A stretch of DNA of 64,000 bases from Streblospio benedicti (Eukaryota; Annelida; Polychaeta; Spionida; Spionidae), in NCBI GenBank assembly GCA_019095985.1, contig CM032662.1, forward strand, positions 13,924,196 through 13,988,195, given 5' to 3'. The position numbers and the translations under genes are program-made. Each line of letters begins with the position of its first letter. The stretch's first letter is position 1. Below, piece after piece: positions 12,207 to 26,023 of the stretch. The notes beneath the pieces are model-generated. The model did not search any database and had not been told where the DNA came from. It worked only from the letters and a program-made list of their open reading frames with translations.

Positions 12207-15200
12207 ATGCCAGGGGTGGTGGCAAAATTGCCTCCTGGAAAGGCTGTATACTATGGCATTGAAGTTACTCATAGTATTACTTGGCAAGGATGGGAACCTG
12301 GCCGAGAATATACAAAATGTATTACGTTAAAAAATGTTAGAGTCAAAACCCAAAAGTTGAAATACAAGTGAGTCAATTTCTATATTAATTTGTGAACACA
12401 AATGTTGATCCAGTTAGAAGTAATTTTCTTGAATGTGTTATTAAACATTTTATATGTAAATATCCGAAATTTTTACAAATATACATGTCTTGTATTCATT
12501 ATAAATATCCCTCTAAAGTAACAGGTTGAATCTATAGCTAAAAGTTAAAAAAATTATATTCATTAAAATTTTTGTGATTACTGGAATATTTTCTTTACTG
12601 TAATGATATGCATTATATTTATATATTTATATTATATTTATATTATTATTTGGGTAATGAATGCTTGGTGAAACATTTATTTTTTCATTATTTGACATAA
12701 CTTTAATAAATATATTTTCAATTTTGTAGAGTTCCAGCAACACGTTTTTTCAATACTGAATACCCTCAACCCATCACATTAAGTGCGGGTACTAGTTACA
12801 CCTTGCCGATTACATTTCGGCCTCTAGAAAAGGTTTTGTATGCAGACCAGATGGAATTCTCTACTAATGTAAGCTTCAAAATCAAATGTTACTTATTTTA
12901 ACCATCGTGTAATGCATTTTATAAGAAAAAGAATTTACCAATCGTTTTTTTTCTTGTAGGAAGGAACATTTTGTATCCCAATCCGTGCAGTATTACCCCA
13001 AGTTGCTATAGAAGCTCCTGAAAAAATTAATTTCAACATGTGTGCTGCTCATGACTTTGTTCAACTTAACTTTGAAATCAAGAATAGAAGGTAAAATCAA
13101 TTTGTTTGATTCATCAAGCAATTTGAATGCTTACATAATTTTTGTTATTGGAATATATGCGACATTTTATTTGCTTATTTTTCAGTGAACTTGTGACATC
13201 ATTTCAAATTGATTGCAATGATCCATTCTACATTGAACCTGCAGAGGGCACATTAGAACCATTTTCATCATTCACTTTGACAGCAACATTCAAGCCCAAA
13301 GTAAATATATCCATACAATATATTTATTTTATTTCATCTCTTAAGCTTTTTGAGGTATCTGGAAATCAAAACATCATTTTATTTATTTATTTATTTTTTA
13401 GGCTGCAGTCGTTTATGATGCAAATGCTGTCATTAAATATGGCACTGGTACTGAAATGTCAAATGCTGAGATAACTCAACTGGCTGGAATTGGCAAATAT
13501 CCTCACTTGTTGGTCAGCAGTAATGCTTTAGCAAAATCGCCATCAAAAACTGCCGTAAAAGGTGATACTGAAGCTATCATCAATTTTGGAGATGTTGCCA
13601 TAGGTCAATCGGCAGAGAAATGGATAGAACTATACAACCTATCTCCAGTAAGTTTATTGAATATTAACTTTTTCACGTATTGAGCATAATACAGTCATAT
13701 TACAAATGTGTATGGAGACAATATGGTAAGAATGTTTATTAGTGAGGGTAGTAAAAAAATTTAGGCATATTTTTAGGCATGGATTTAGGTATAAATGACT
13801 TATCGACCGGCAAAGGGTTAATGTTGATATTTATCTATAATGATTAATCATAAAATACATTCTAGAAGAATATCTGTACATGAGTTCTACTGTTTATTAA
13901 TTTTCAATGATTTAGAATTTGATTTCTTACAGGTTAATGCTCCATTCTCTGTAGAACAGCCAACCAATACAAGTAGCATTGATGTTGTGTTTGAATGCAG
14001 GCAAAAAAGAGGAGTGGTTCCAGCTATGAGTTCCATTAGGTTACCTGTAAGTAAATAATGTAGAGAAGGATGTTCATAAGTTTTACACATGTCTTTCAAG
14101 TTAAATTACTACAGGCTTCCCCCCATGTAAAGGCCCACTCCCCAATTGAGTTTTCAATATTCTTTCTCTCACATCTTTCTACCAAGCATCTTTCTACCAC
14201 AGTTAAGATGACAGAGACATCGGTTCAGTCAGCCATGTAACCTTTTAAAAGATTCCTGCTTGGGATAATGGTATCATTCTGGTCTAAAACCTTGGGGTTG
14301 TAAGTTCAAGTCCCGCCAGGGCCACTTGATGGAAGCTTTATCAGCATTGTAAAACCTGTATTCAACTATGCCTATCATGGTAGAAGTATGCCTGGTAGAG
14401 AGATGTGAGAGAAAATATTGAAAATGAACTTCACAATCATTGGGAAACACATGTACAGTCTATACGCTTTCATTGGTATGACGCAGCTGGTATGACAATC
14501 TCAAATCACTTTGTTAACTTATTGCTTATTTTTACGTTTTTACAGATAAGCTTCCGTCCAATAACTGTTGGGTCTAAGAGTATGGAATACTTCCAAGTCA
14601 TGGCCATAGGAAACATCAGTAAAACTGTTGTGAAATGTGTTGGTGGCTGTATAGGTAAATGATAAACTTTTTTTTATCAAAATACTTTATAAATTCAAAT
14701 TTCTGTATGAAAATAAATGTTCTTTTCTCTGTTCATGTTAGTCATTTCCCAAAATCAATGTTTTAGGAGATTTGACAAAGTTGCCTTACTTCACTTCGAA
14801 ACAAAAAAATTCTGTAGACATTAAACTACTAATATTTAAGACAATTGACTTTATAGACAGCTAACTGATGAACATCAGCTGAACCGTATGTCTATGATCA
14901 TTTAATTAATGTCTGTATACACAAATCTTTTTTCTAGGACCTGAAGTGGAATTTAATCGGAAAATTATAAATTTTCATCAAATTAATGCTGGACAAGTGG
15001 CAACCAAAACACTTGATATCATCAACAATGCAAAGACACCAGCAACATTCCAGGTAATTTGTAAAACGTTGAATTTGATTGGTTACTTTTTCTAAATAAT
15101 AATGAAACTCTCGATTTTAGATGCAGCAGTATCAGATAAAGAGATTGTTTTTACTGTAATTTCTATAAATTCATTTCAGTTTCTAATTGATTGCGATGAA

Positions 15201-18200
15201 AGTGTGTTCAAGTTTGAAATAATTACTGGAACTATACCACCGAACAGCAAAAGAACTATCATTTTAAGATTTCATCCATATCAGCCTATCAACTACTACA
15301 GACGAGTAACGTGCCTTATTCATAACCAGGTAACTATTTTGAGTTTTTACTGCTTTAATTTGTCAATTAGTTTTAATTTTGTACACTATATTGTGTTGAT
15401 GGTATATGACTTTTCAGAAACCGCTATTTCTGGATCTGATTGGCACATGTCATACTGAAACAGAGAAGCCAGCTGTGCTCCAGGCAAAGCACATTCAGAG
15501 GTACCGTGTTCATGCGGACCGTGGATTCTCATTCTTGCCTCCAGAGGTGCGTCTTAAGTTTTTCTGTAAACAAACAGTGATCGATGTCACTTTTGTCAGT
15601 CAATTTGCCAGTAATAGGGCCCATGTCAATGTCAGACATACCCATCATGAAGTATTGTTGATTTATTTTTTTATTTCACAGTTGCAGTTTACTGCATCAA
15701 GTTGTATTTGAATAGTTGTAAGAACAGGTCCTTTAGTTGGTTTTTGATGCAGTGACAGATTCTTGTTGATTTACATATGCGTGATAAGAATTACTTAATG
15801 AAATCACTGTGCATTGTTTAGAATATGGTTTGATGTAAAACATTCATTTTTCAAGCACCTGAACGCGATGTTACGTGAACAGCAATTGGCATTGGACTCC
15901 CGTGGTTGTGTCTATGATCCTCAAAAAGATGATCAAAACCTTGACCAGGATCCAGAAGAGCTTGATCCTATGGATGAGTTTTTCAATGATGGATATTATT
16001 CTGAAATAACTGTAAGTGTTAATTGTCATTTCACCTCCTCAGTCTACTGTGTCATTTATCAATGCCATAGTCAAAATACATAAAGTTATTGGTGCCTGCA
16101 GCCCATCAAAACAGCTCATTTGCATATACTTATGGCTGAATTTGACTTTTTGTATTCAATCCCTTAACAATACTAAAACTGGGGATAACCCAGATCAATA
16201 GCACATTATGTTGAAAGCTATCTATGGCTTAAAATGGTTAGGGTAATGGGGCATTCGGAACGAACTCGTATTTTGGTAAACACGAGTTCACGAGTCGTGA
16301 AAACTGTTCGATACAGGTTTATCTCGTGTTTACCTCTGGTGAACTGGGAGCTGAAGGGATCACTACGAGATGCTCGAGCGCATGCGCACTGACTGACAAA
16401 ATGGCGGCGCTTGTAACTTCTAATATCGCAGACAGTTTCATAAAATATATTCATAACAACAGGCTAAACGTCTCCCAAATTAATAAGATTGACAGATATA
16501 TATTAAACCATTCGTTTAAGTCTGGGTTTATGTACTCTGCATGCAATTTTTTTAACAGATATATTTCCCAGTTGTTATGTAGTATCGAATAGCCACAACT
16601 CGTACCTACGACTTGTCAACTCGAAAATACGAACTCACGAGTTGTTCCGCATGCACCATAAGTACACAACAAAGTGATGTGAAGACCTTATATTTGGTTG
16701 GGTGCATTTCACTGGCAACTGATATACATGCAGTAGTCAAAATATGTACATTTCAAAAAGTTGAATTATACATTTGTTTTTGTAGCAATGCCCGCCTCAT
16801 GTTAGTATGGATGTTCATCAAGTGGATTTCGGCAGTTGTGCAGAGCAAAGAAATATGGTAAACCAACAAACTGTTACAGTTACGAACCACACAAAAGGCA
16901 AGATCACGATTGTATGGACTGGAGGTATTTATTATACTCTTATGCTGATATTCTTTTACGTAGAAGACAATAGAACTTACACTCACCACATCCTTCAATA
17001 GTAATTTTACTCTATTCCTGATATCTTATAATGTATAATGGAACGTTTATGATTTGATATTGGTGGTCAGGTCCAGACCATGTTTTCTGTGTGTCTCCGG
17101 CTGTGATGGACATCCCTCCAAATGGATCAGCACCATTCGTTGTGATTTTTAAGCCAGTAAGCTTTTTTTATACTTGCTACCATATTAGAGAATACACTTT
17201 TATATGCCAATGGCCAACTGTATCTGATTAACCTGCACAGCATTGCCGGTTCACAGGAATCTCTTTTACACTGCCTATAACCAGTCTTACAATATCTTTT
17301 GAATTGAATAATAAGTCCGCAATAGAAAAGGATGACTACATAGGGAAATCAGAAAATATTTTCAGCAAATCATGTTATCTAAATGGCCGGTTATTTGATC
17401 AATATAAATACCTTTCAAAATTGGTGTCCCAATAATGAAGATTTAGAATGTTTTATCATGTATTTCTCTGGAATCCATATTAGGTGATATAGTTATTCCT
17501 ATCAGCCTTTTTTCTAGACTGTGATAACCTAAGAGATTACATGCAACGCTGGCAGGTTTCTCTCCTATGGGGTTTCTCCCATATGGGGTTTCTCACCTAG
17601 TTTCTCCCCGATTTTTACCAATACGGGAGAAATACTTTTCTCCCCAGTAATTGATATGCCAATGGGAAAAATAAAATATCAAAGACAGTGACTTTGAATC
17701 AATTTTAAAAATTTATTTATTTATTTTGGAGTGTTTTTACTTAGTTTCATTATTATATTTATTTTTTTATCTTTTATTTTTAGAGTGAACCAAGCCAATT
17801 CTTTGGAAATGAACTCGAGTGTTATGCATTTTACAAAAGTATGAGAGACTATCGCCTTGTTGAAGATATGACTCACACGCCTCCCTGGTGCATGAATCTC
17901 ACAGCAATAGGTAAAATACTTATTTCAATGTAGATTTACAGAGACTGGCTTAGTATTTTTATCATCCAAGTCCCATATCTTCTACAAACCAAATTTTCAC
18001 ACTTTATCAACAGAGCGGTGAAAAGAATACCTTTCAAACTTTATTGCCAAATTTTGCTATCAATTCCCAGCTGGACTTAGAAAGAATGGAATCACTTTTG
18101 AAATTTTGTGTTTTAGGCCATAGTTTTCCTGCTACCAGTGAAACCTTTTTGCCTCGGTTTTGTTTGGACAGCAAAAAGATAACATTTCCTGCAGTCAACA

Positions 18201-21200
18201 CAAATGAAGCAACATATAGAACAGCTTTGCTCGTGAATACAGGCACAACGCCAATATTGTTTGACTTTGAAAAGGACCAAACAGGGTGAGTTAACATGAT
18301 GCAAGCATACATACTATTATGAAGTGTAAAGTATGATACTTATCTTTGGAAATAGATTCATCAGATTTCTTTTTTATATGAATTAATTGACTACTTTTGA
18401 AATAAATCCATTTTAAACTTACCGTCTTCACATTTTGGGACATTTTCCATGTTTATCAGCTGAGATTTCCTTATGTTACTAGGTGGCAGCATTTTTTTTT
18501 TTTTTTTTTTCTATAAGTGAAGAAAGTAAGTTTAATTAAAATGGATTTATCTCAAAATTAGTCAACTAATTCATATTTTACTTATCGTTTAGGTATCGTT
18601 CTATGTAGATACTAACATGTGTTTATTTGTAGTTGTAAGTTTTTAATCTGCTGTTTTTTTCAGTATATTCAGTGTGAAACCAACAAAAGGTCTATTGCCT
18701 CCTGGATACAATCAAGTATTTGTTGTTAAAATCTTGCCACAACAGGTTAAAGTTTACACAAGCAAGCTCAAGTTGAAAATGAATGCAGCAGATAAAAATA
18801 CTCAAGTGAGATTTTTATAATGTATTTAAATCAATAATCATTAGTTACCTGTTTTTAAATCATATAAAACAAAATTGGATTGCTAAGCAATTATTTTTCT
18901 TCACACATTTAGGACCTGATAGTTTGTGGTTCAGCTGAAACTGCAGAAGTTTTGCTTGATAACGATGGGGCCATGTTTTTTAAGCCAACATGTCTTGGGA
19001 CAAAATCACAAAGGCAGTATGCTGTGAAAAACGTCTCCCGTATTCCACTGAGGTATTGGACTTAATTTACCTCATGCAATTTGCATTTTAACTATTTCAT
19101 GCTATGTTTATTGCAACTTGACATTTTATGAAATTCAAATTGAAATGCACCATAACATCTTACACTAACAATTGGTTCTATAGATTTGAATGGAAAATGA
19201 AACATCATGAAAGTGAATTACTTTCTGTTGAACCAATTTCTGGAGTCATTCAGCCTAATGAAAATCAGGTGATTTTAATTTTTAGATGAAAATGTATTCC
19301 ATTATACCAATTCATAAATACGAAGTGGGTATGGCACTTCACATTTAATATCATAAAAACACAAAGATATCTTTCAATATTCTTCAGTGTTATGATGGTT
19401 TAATTTGATATTACAGTTCCATACATGGTACTTTACACCTAAGTCAATGGAAAAGTATGTGTTGAAACCAACACTTATTGTGTGGGGGCAAGGGCAAAGC
19501 AGTACTTCCTCTGGCGGCAAAAAACAACAGTTTAAAGTTCGCGCCATTGGCGAGGGCTCTGTTGGTGAATTAAAGGTAATGCCTATCCTCATTATTATAC
19601 ACTGTAACAACATTACTGATAGTTTTGGTAATCGATGCCTTGAAGATTGTATTTTTTGAAGTCGTAAATCTTTTGAATTTAATTCAAACTTACTTCTCTT
19701 TTTAAGAATACATTGCAACCCTGATTGCAACACAACTCTAACAGTTTCATGAAAGTCTGTTTTGTTTTTTAGGTGGAGAGCACATATATAGATTTTAACA
19801 CAATTGTGGTAGGAAGTCAAGAGACAAAGACCATTACATTGATGAACGACAGTGACTGTAACGTGTTCTACAAGCTGCTGGTGGATCAGCGCATTGACGG
19901 GCCGTACGCAGAGGAGCTCACACGATACGATGCTTGTGGTGAGCGCAGTAACTAAGATACATTCAATCAAATGGCCACAGGCTTTTATGTTGAATAATTT
20001 CTAATGTAGAGGTGAAGGTTTTACATGAGTGGGTATTATTTTGAAATTTTATTTGTTCGGATACTTGGTATTGTCTATATTTCATGGTGATATTCACATG
20101 TGAGTAGGCCTTGAAATGGATGTTTATAGTCATCAGTCAAAATACTACACACTTTGATTGTACTACAAAACTGGCTTTAATTCAATAGCTATAAAGTTGA
20201 ATTGGAAGGCATTGTGTTTTATTTATTAGTTATTTGGTTGTTTATGAATGAGACCACTTTTATTCCTTCTGTTTATCTGCCCGAAAGAAGAAAAAAAGTT
20301 TGAATGTCAACGTCCACACCGTAAGAGCCGATGAGGGTCGAATTGTCCTACTGTAGCTAGGCTACACAGTCAGTTGTTAATTATGATGTTTATTTTGTAG
20401 CCATGCAGCTTGACCACATGTCTGGGATGTTACCAGCACGCTCCCGCCGCTTGGTACAAGTGACAGCCAGGCCGGACCGCAGAGTGTATTATCAGTGGAC
20501 GGTGTCCTACCAACTCATCACGCCTGAAGGTAACGCTCCTTTGTACGATGGAAATGTTTACAATAATGAATGAATATTTGTGGGGATAATCATGTTAGTT
20601 TGTATTAATTACATCTGAGCCACAATTTATTGATCCATTCAACTGGTAGTGTGGGAACAAAATTATAAAATCCTGATAGTAGCTATAAAGAATAATGTGC
20701 TATTTTTTGTCTTACTCTAGTTATTGGCATTACTTTAGTTTTTGGCAACATCCTACGTGAAACAAATATTACATATATCTCTCAGGTACCAGATACGCAT
20801 GATGTTTTAAGGACAATCTTTCTTTCAGGTGAAACTGAAGATCCCCTAGTAACTGAAACACATCATTTGTGCCACATTTTGGCCACTGGAGTGTTTCCCT
20901 CGTTGTCTGTTATTGATGCTCGGTGCTATGGTTCTGCTATTGGAATCAGCAAAAAGCAATTATGGGGGCTCTTTTGTCTTGATGAGTAAGCTTCTAATTT
21001 ACAACTTTCACAATTAGACTTTTTTTTCAATGCAAGCATCTACATGTGCTCTACCATTCAAATGCATGTATACCTTTAATTAATACATTCACACGAATAA
21101 TGTTGCAATGGTTTTGTATTTGAACATGTCATTCATATTTATATGAGTGTGTTATTTTCCCATCTCACTTCATCTTTAATGTTTAATTGTTCATGTTATA

Positions 21201-24200
21201 GTTTGAACACAGCATTGGACGCTGACCCTTCACCTCCCGAACTACAGTACACTGCAGTGACAAGTCGATCCCACAATCGACGGCCATTTAAGAACACTAC
21301 TCGCTCCATCATAGACTTCAACTTCTCCGCCGCTCCTCTGGGAGCACAGCCATGTATGGTTCAGCTCATGTTTGAGAATAATGGCGCATCCCCATGTGAA
21401 TGGTATGTGAATAGTTTTCTTCAATAATTTAATCAATGAATAATTGTTTTACAAATATCGTTGTAAGGTACCTTGCTCAGTTCTTTGTCAAAAATAGATT
21501 GTAGCAAATTAATACTACAATGTGTTGATACATCTCTGTAAATAGCATCTCTTGTAAAAGCCTTTTTCTTAAATTGATCATCATCAAGGTTCAGTGTAAA
21601 AGCCCATTGGTTTTTATGTGGATGTTTACTATATGTCTATTGAAAAGTTGGGAAAGATATTTTTATGCTATATTTCAACATTTGAATTTTTTTTAGGCAT
21701 TTTTTGATGCCATCTGATCTTAACTTGGAATTGGATTACTGGTCAGAAACTGCAGACTTTGACAATGAAGAACTTCATGAAATGAAGGTATGTACTTGCA
21801 AAATGATTTAATAGTTTAAGATTTAAATTTGTATTCATTATTGGTTACTGAAAAGTGTGAAATTCAAATAACAAATGTAATAGAATGTTTGTGAGACAAG
21901 TTAATGATAGAAATTAGATTACCTAATTGAAGCTAAGTTGATGATTTTCCTTGTAGTTGTTCTATATAGAAATGTTTTACAAATTTATTTTCAGGTGATG
22001 GATAACAAATTATTTGAGATTTCTCCCAAAAAAGGAAAACTGGAACCTGGTGAAGGTCAAACTGTGACCTTCACCTACAAACACATCATGGCTGGTACCG
22101 ACCGTCTGCCCGTCCTGCTCAAACTTTCACGAGGACGCGAAATCTTGGTGAGACATCAATTTTAAAATGTAATATCTTGATCAAAGTTGATGTTATTGCT
22201 CATCACACTTGAGGGCTTATTTTATGTACTGATTATTATACCTTTAATTTTTTATAGTTTATTGATCCGTTTTGATGTTAATTTGATAAACTATAAGATA
22301 CCGTCATAGGCAGATCCAGTAAGGGATCCCACAAAAATACTTCATTTTTGCAGGGTTTTTGATGAAATCCTTAAGTGCGCCCCCACCCCCCTTTTCCTTA
22401 AGTGCGCCCCCCCTTTTCCAAAAACCTGGATCTGTCTATGTTCCGTATATATAATAGGTTTTATTAAAATTTAAATAATGGTAATAGTAAATATTATTAA
22501 GTTTTACATTTATCAATATTATTTGTTAAAGTATGGCAAGCCCAAAGAAATATGGGTAAGACTAACTGGGTTAGATTTCTCTAGAACCTAGTCATACTAA
22601 ACAAAAAGTAGCGAGTGAAAATTGCAGTGAGTCAAAAATGTCTTGAATATGTCTTGCTTGGAAGCTGAATAGTTAAGTGATTTTGACGCCGTGATTCTGT
22701 ATAAATATTACATGTAATATGCTGTGCCGTGTATATTGTTGTATGTTTGTAGTTTTCTATAATTTTCAACTTTCAGCATATAGAATTTAGCTTTAAGCTA
22801 CTTTTCAGTTTTTAAAAAGCTTTATGCCGGCTGTGATTTTAAGTTGCTGTTTGTTTTTGTTTCAAATAATAACAATCTTAAGAGTGTTTCAAGTGTTCAA
22901 ATTGATCCTGTCAAAGTAGTTCACTCAAATATGAATACTTTTGTAGTTTGCAATTAATTATGTAAGGCAATTATTTAATGTAGTGTACCGCCATAAATAC
23001 TCTTTAAAAACATAGACTAGATTGGTACTATGGAAGGATAATTGACTTTAAATTTCTTTATAATTCAATTATTTTCATTCAGAAAAAATCTTTAAAAAAT
23101 TTCAATTTTCAATTCTTAAAACCATACATGTAGTTATTAGAACTACTAAGCTAAATTTCATGATACAAAAGCCATATACCATATGCAACCATACTCTAAT
23201 GGCCCATATTCATTTATGCACACATTCATATAAAATCTAGTTTTTATTTATGAATTTAAAACCTAAAAGTCTCTCAGTGTTTAGATGGTCATATACAGTG
23301 TTGCGCTTTTTTTGATGATCAGTTATTGAAAATTCTGAGATATTGTTCTTTATTTGTGACCGCTAGTTGAGCTTTGTGGGTGTCACAGTGGAGCCAGAAA
23401 GACGCTACCTGCACTTCTCCAGCACCAAGCACATGTTCGCGCCGGTGCCAATTGGGGAGAAGCACGGACCCAAGCAGGTGTATGAACTGTACAATGGCGG
23501 CGCCGTCACGGTCAAGTATCAGTTTGATGTGCTGCCGCTGGACATCATCACACAGGTAAACTAGCAACTCGAAATATTATTACATTGGTCCAAAATCAAG
23601 GCTGATGTTTTTAGACCTCATCGTGACTTTATTGAAGCAATTCATTTGTGTCATTAGCCTTTGTTGTGTGCATAATTACATTTAGTTTCTAAAAAAGTTT
23701 AATGGGTAGTTTGACAGGTAATATTTACCTTCAATAGAAGTGATTCAGAAATGGCATTCCGTAACCTACAAGGGTGCATTTTTCCTGAAATGTGTGTTCT
23801 TATCATTTGCGCTTGATTTTAAGTTTGACTTTAAAAATTTGTATGTTTTTGTTAATGAAGTATTTTTTTCATAGGCCAATTATGACCATGTGGTTTTTGA
23901 GTGCCTTAATCCAGTTGGAGAAATACAGCCTGGTCAGACGTTGAACATTGAGTGGAAGTTCTCACCACTTGAAGCCAAAACCTATTCAGTAAGAATAATT
24001 ATTTTAGATCTTATACCATAGATAAATTTACGTAAAAGGCGATTTGTTCTTAGGTTGAACATTGATCAATTTAAGTGACAGGCTTTTATGTCGGCCTGTA
24101 TTTACATGGACAAATAAAGATTACTGATATTTTTACAATCTTATTTTTGATGGTGGCTTGTAAGTGAGTATTTGACTAATACACAACGTAGACGTAGAAT

Positions 24201-25968
24201 AAATTTTATCATGTGAAAATAATGTACCTATGATATGACGATTACTATTAGAACAAAATTTAGTCATTAAAATGATTATAGCACTCAAAAATGCTTTCCT
24301 ACGTTAAATGCTGATCATGGTTTCCCAATTTTGTCCCTAGATGATCTGATTACGCTAAATAATCATGTATAAGCTTAAGGTGCAAAACTAAGCCTCTGAA
24401 CACTTTTTGATTCTCCTAAAATTTAAACTTCAGAATAATTGCATCAAGTACTAGCACTAAGGGAGATGCATAATTAGGACTAAATGATACAATTTTTAAC
24501 AGGTGGACATTCCTATAAAAATTGACAAAGGAGATACAGCTTTGATCACATTCACTGGCATAGGCTATGACAAGAGAGCTTTGGGAGACACGATGCCACT
24601 CAAAGACCAACCGGAGCACTTGTCAATCATTCCTGATGTGCAATCTGTCCCCATCCCAGGCCAGGTGAGGGTTATTGAGTTTTGTGGGACTTTATTCCAT
24701 TTTCTTTGAGAATTCACAATCATTGGATGTGTACAGGTGATTGATGAAAAAAGTTGACTCAACAATGTAAATTAAATCTGATTTTGATAGCAGAAAAATT
24801 TATAAAAGATCTTATCATATTGACTTTTTCAATAATTCATGTTATATTTATGTTTGTATCATTTGCAATTTTTTTATCTACATGTATCTGTACAATTTTA
24901 AATAGCTATTATTCATTTACTTTATATACCAGAGTAATGATCTCTTAACATTTTTCAATATTTTTTCAGCTCTTATTCCTGTCACGTGAAAGAGTGTCCT
25001 TTGGGAATATGCCTCTATTCAGTAGAAGACGTGAATTGGTGGCAGTCACCAACAAATCAAATGAACACGCTGTTTCTTTTGCGTGGCATTTAACCAATGT
25101 CAACCATTCTCAGGTGAAGCAAAAAATTAAAAATGTTTCGGTGATAGCAATGATTTGATGCATACTGATATGATTGTTGTATGTAAAACCGCATCCCGTG
25201 TAAAGATGCATCTTTACTTATCTAAAAGTGAATCATAATTTTGGGATGTGATTTTACACGTGTAAAAACGCATCCCAAAATTTAGGATGCACTTTTACAT
25301 ATGTAGCCGCATCCCAAACTAAGGATTCACCTTTACACGTGAAAAATTGCATCTTTTCATGATAATGCACATACACCCCGTGTAATATCGAATCCTTTTG
25401 TTATATATTGGAAATTAAAGTAACCGATCACTTAAAAATACCACATTTATTGAATATTTCATAATGTGATCACTGATCATATACTTTTGCCAAACCAATT
25501 GAATTTCAAAAATTAAATGGGAGATAATGCTACACACTATAGGCGATACTACCAGATTTACACGGATGAGTACCCGTGTAAAAGTGCATCTGTGTAAAGA
25601 TGCATCTTTACACGGGATGCGGTTTTACATACAACATACGATGCTGTTGATAAGAACAATAATATACTCTTTGAATTACTTTTCCTGTCAACATAATATC
25701 TTGTTCTTTGCTCTTAAAATCAATAATTTAATTTACTTATTAGCCTGTATGCCAGAAGATATACTTTTGTTTTATTTATGCAAGATTTGGGGGGGCAGGC
25801 AGGGTAAATTCAATTTCTAAACACTTTTTTTTCAGATCGTGACTATCTGCCCGTCCACTGGCATCCTTCAGCCTGGTGAGAGGCAACTTTGCCGCATCAT
25901 ATTCACCGCCATAGGCTTTGCTGCATTTTATGATATTGATCTTGTTTGTGAGGTAAAATGTTTTGTTT

Positions 25969-26023
<55 letters not shown>

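Noticed and set aside
14258-14323. A functional tRNA gene.
   Set aside because: The A- and B-box words are present, but no complete cloverleaf or anticodon could be established, and it sits inside an inverted-repeat element.
15814-15855. Using the TTTAG acceptor at 15821 for CFAP65 exon 11.
   Set aside because: It would be out of phase with exon 10. The AAG acceptor at 15855 keeps the frame and matches the family at the junction.
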